Source: Desulfobacterales bacterium
GTDB lineage: Bacteria; Desulfobacterota; Desulfobacteria; Desulfobacterales; 4be13
Assembly: GCA_029934695.1 (NCBI GenBank)
Contig: JAOZLU010000498.1
Coordinates: 1-5,211, forward strand
Length of the DNA stretch: 5,211 bases
Direction of reading: 5' to 3'
Part shown: in pieces, positions 4,629-5,211 of the stretch
Layout of the letters: the number at the start of each line of letters is the position of its first letter
How positions within the stretch are numbered: the stretch's first letter is position 1
Notes under the pieces: model-generated
The model's input: the letters and a program-made list of their open reading frames with translations, nothing else
Database searches by the model: none
What the model was told of the DNA's origin: nothing
Program-made: the position numbers and the translations under genes

Positions 4629-5204
4629 ATGGGTGATTATATAGTTCTTGCAGTTAGTTGCATCCTTATCAACAACATTCTGCTGGCCCAGTATCTGGGG
4701 AACTGTCCTTTTCTTGGAACATCAAAGAAAATGGAGACGGCTGTGGGGATGTCCATGGCGGTTGTTTTCGTTCTGGTGATGGCGGGTGTTATCACATGGA
4801 TTGTGGACACTTATGTTCTGGCGCAGTTCGGCCTTGAATATCTGCGGACGATTTCGTTTATTCTTGTTATTGCGTCCCTTGTGCAGTTTGTTGAGATGTT
4901 CTTAAAAAAGAGCATTCCCGCGCTGTATGCGGGGCTGGGAATTTTTCTGCCCCTGATTACGACCAACTGTGCGGTAATGGGTGCCTGTCTGATTAATATC
5001 AATGAGGAATACACCTTTGTGCAGGCCCTTGTCTCGTCATTCAGTTATGCAGTGGGATTCGGCCTTGCACTGATCCTTTTTGCAGGGGTGCGTGAGCGCA
5101 TCATTCTGGCAAGGGTCCCCAAGCCGCTTCAGGATACGTCCATCGGTCTGGTGACAGCAGGAATCCTTTCACTGACATTTTTTGCATTCAAAGGGATGGT
5201 GTAA
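4629..5204 (+). CDS. rnfA: Rnf complex membrane subunit RnfA
   Basis: A 191-residue integral membrane protein with six predicted helices (about 3-23, 36-58, 73-93, 98-120, 131-153, 172-190), partner of RnfE in the membrane core of Rnf. Family signatures are NNILLAQYLGNCPFLGTSK (15-33, Cys26) and LPLITTNCAVMGACL (107-121, Cys114). These two cysteines match the positions that ligate the RnfA/RnfE membrane iron-sulfur centre. Cys120 is an additional residue with no assigned role. GVRERI (153-158) precedes the last helix, as usual. TAAGGAG at 4615-4621 is the ribosome binding site, 7 nt before the ATG. Length is normal. The window ends 7 bases after the stop, so the expected rnfB cannot be seen. 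Confidence 0.96.
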   Translation: MGDYIVLAVSCILINNILLAQYLGNCPFLGTSKKMETAVGMSMAVVFVLVMAGVITWIVDTYVLAQFGLEYLRTISFILVIASLVQFVEMFLKKSIPALYAGLGIFLPLITTNCAVMGACLININEEYTFVQALVSSFSYAVGFGLALILFAGVRERIILARVPKPLQDTSIGLVTAGILSLTFFAFKGMV

Positions 5205-5211
5205 GACAGCG

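Overview
The window holds most of one operon on the + strand: a periplasmic multiheme cytochrome c followed by the Rnf complex genes in the order rnfC, rnfD, rnfG, rnfE, rnfA. The window ends 7 bases after the rnfA stop, so rnfB (the usual next gene, encoding the ferredoxin-facing iron-sulfur subunit) is not seen and is presumed to lie just downstream. The gene order, the class III-like cytochrome placed directly before rnfC, and the GC-moderate coding sequence separated by AT-rich, repeat-filled gaps suggest an anaerobic sulfate-reducing bacterium of the Desulfobacterota (Desulfobacteraceae-like). This assignment is inference from gene content, not from a phylogenetic marker.

Layout: 1-320 is non-coding. 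It carries 11-bp and 9-bp tandem repeats, two alternative hairpins, a heptamer tract, and an AT-rich putative promoter region. 321-779 encodes a secreted cytochrome with five heme-binding motifs. 780-914 is a heptamer repeat tract that stays open in frame with rnfC. 915-2219 is rnfC and 2212-3165 is rnfD, overlapping by 8 bp. 3166-3259 is a second heptamer hairpin. 3260-3850 is rnfG. 3851-3923 is a hairpin spacer. 3924-4538 is rnfE. 4539-4628 is a third heptamer hairpin. 4629-5204 is rnfA.

Working together, Rnf moves electrons from reduced ferredoxin (through RnfB) across the membrane and back, via RnfA/RnfE iron-sulfur sites and flavins on RnfG and RnfD, to RnfC, which normally reduces NAD+ while Na+ or H+ is pumped. 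Here RnfC keeps both 4Fe-4S motifs but appears to have lost the glycine-rich and neighbouring motifs of the usual FMN/NADH site, RnfD has an altered flavin attachment motif, and the operon opens with a multiheme cytochrome. Together these raise the possibility that this Rnf passes electrons to (or takes them from) a periplasmic cytochrome or quinone pool rather than NAD(H). RnfG, RnfE and RnfA look canonical.

The second notable theme is the spacers. Every gap between non-overlapping genes of the operon is filled with an inverted repeat, and three of the four are built of tandem 7-bp units whose sequence differs from gap to gap.
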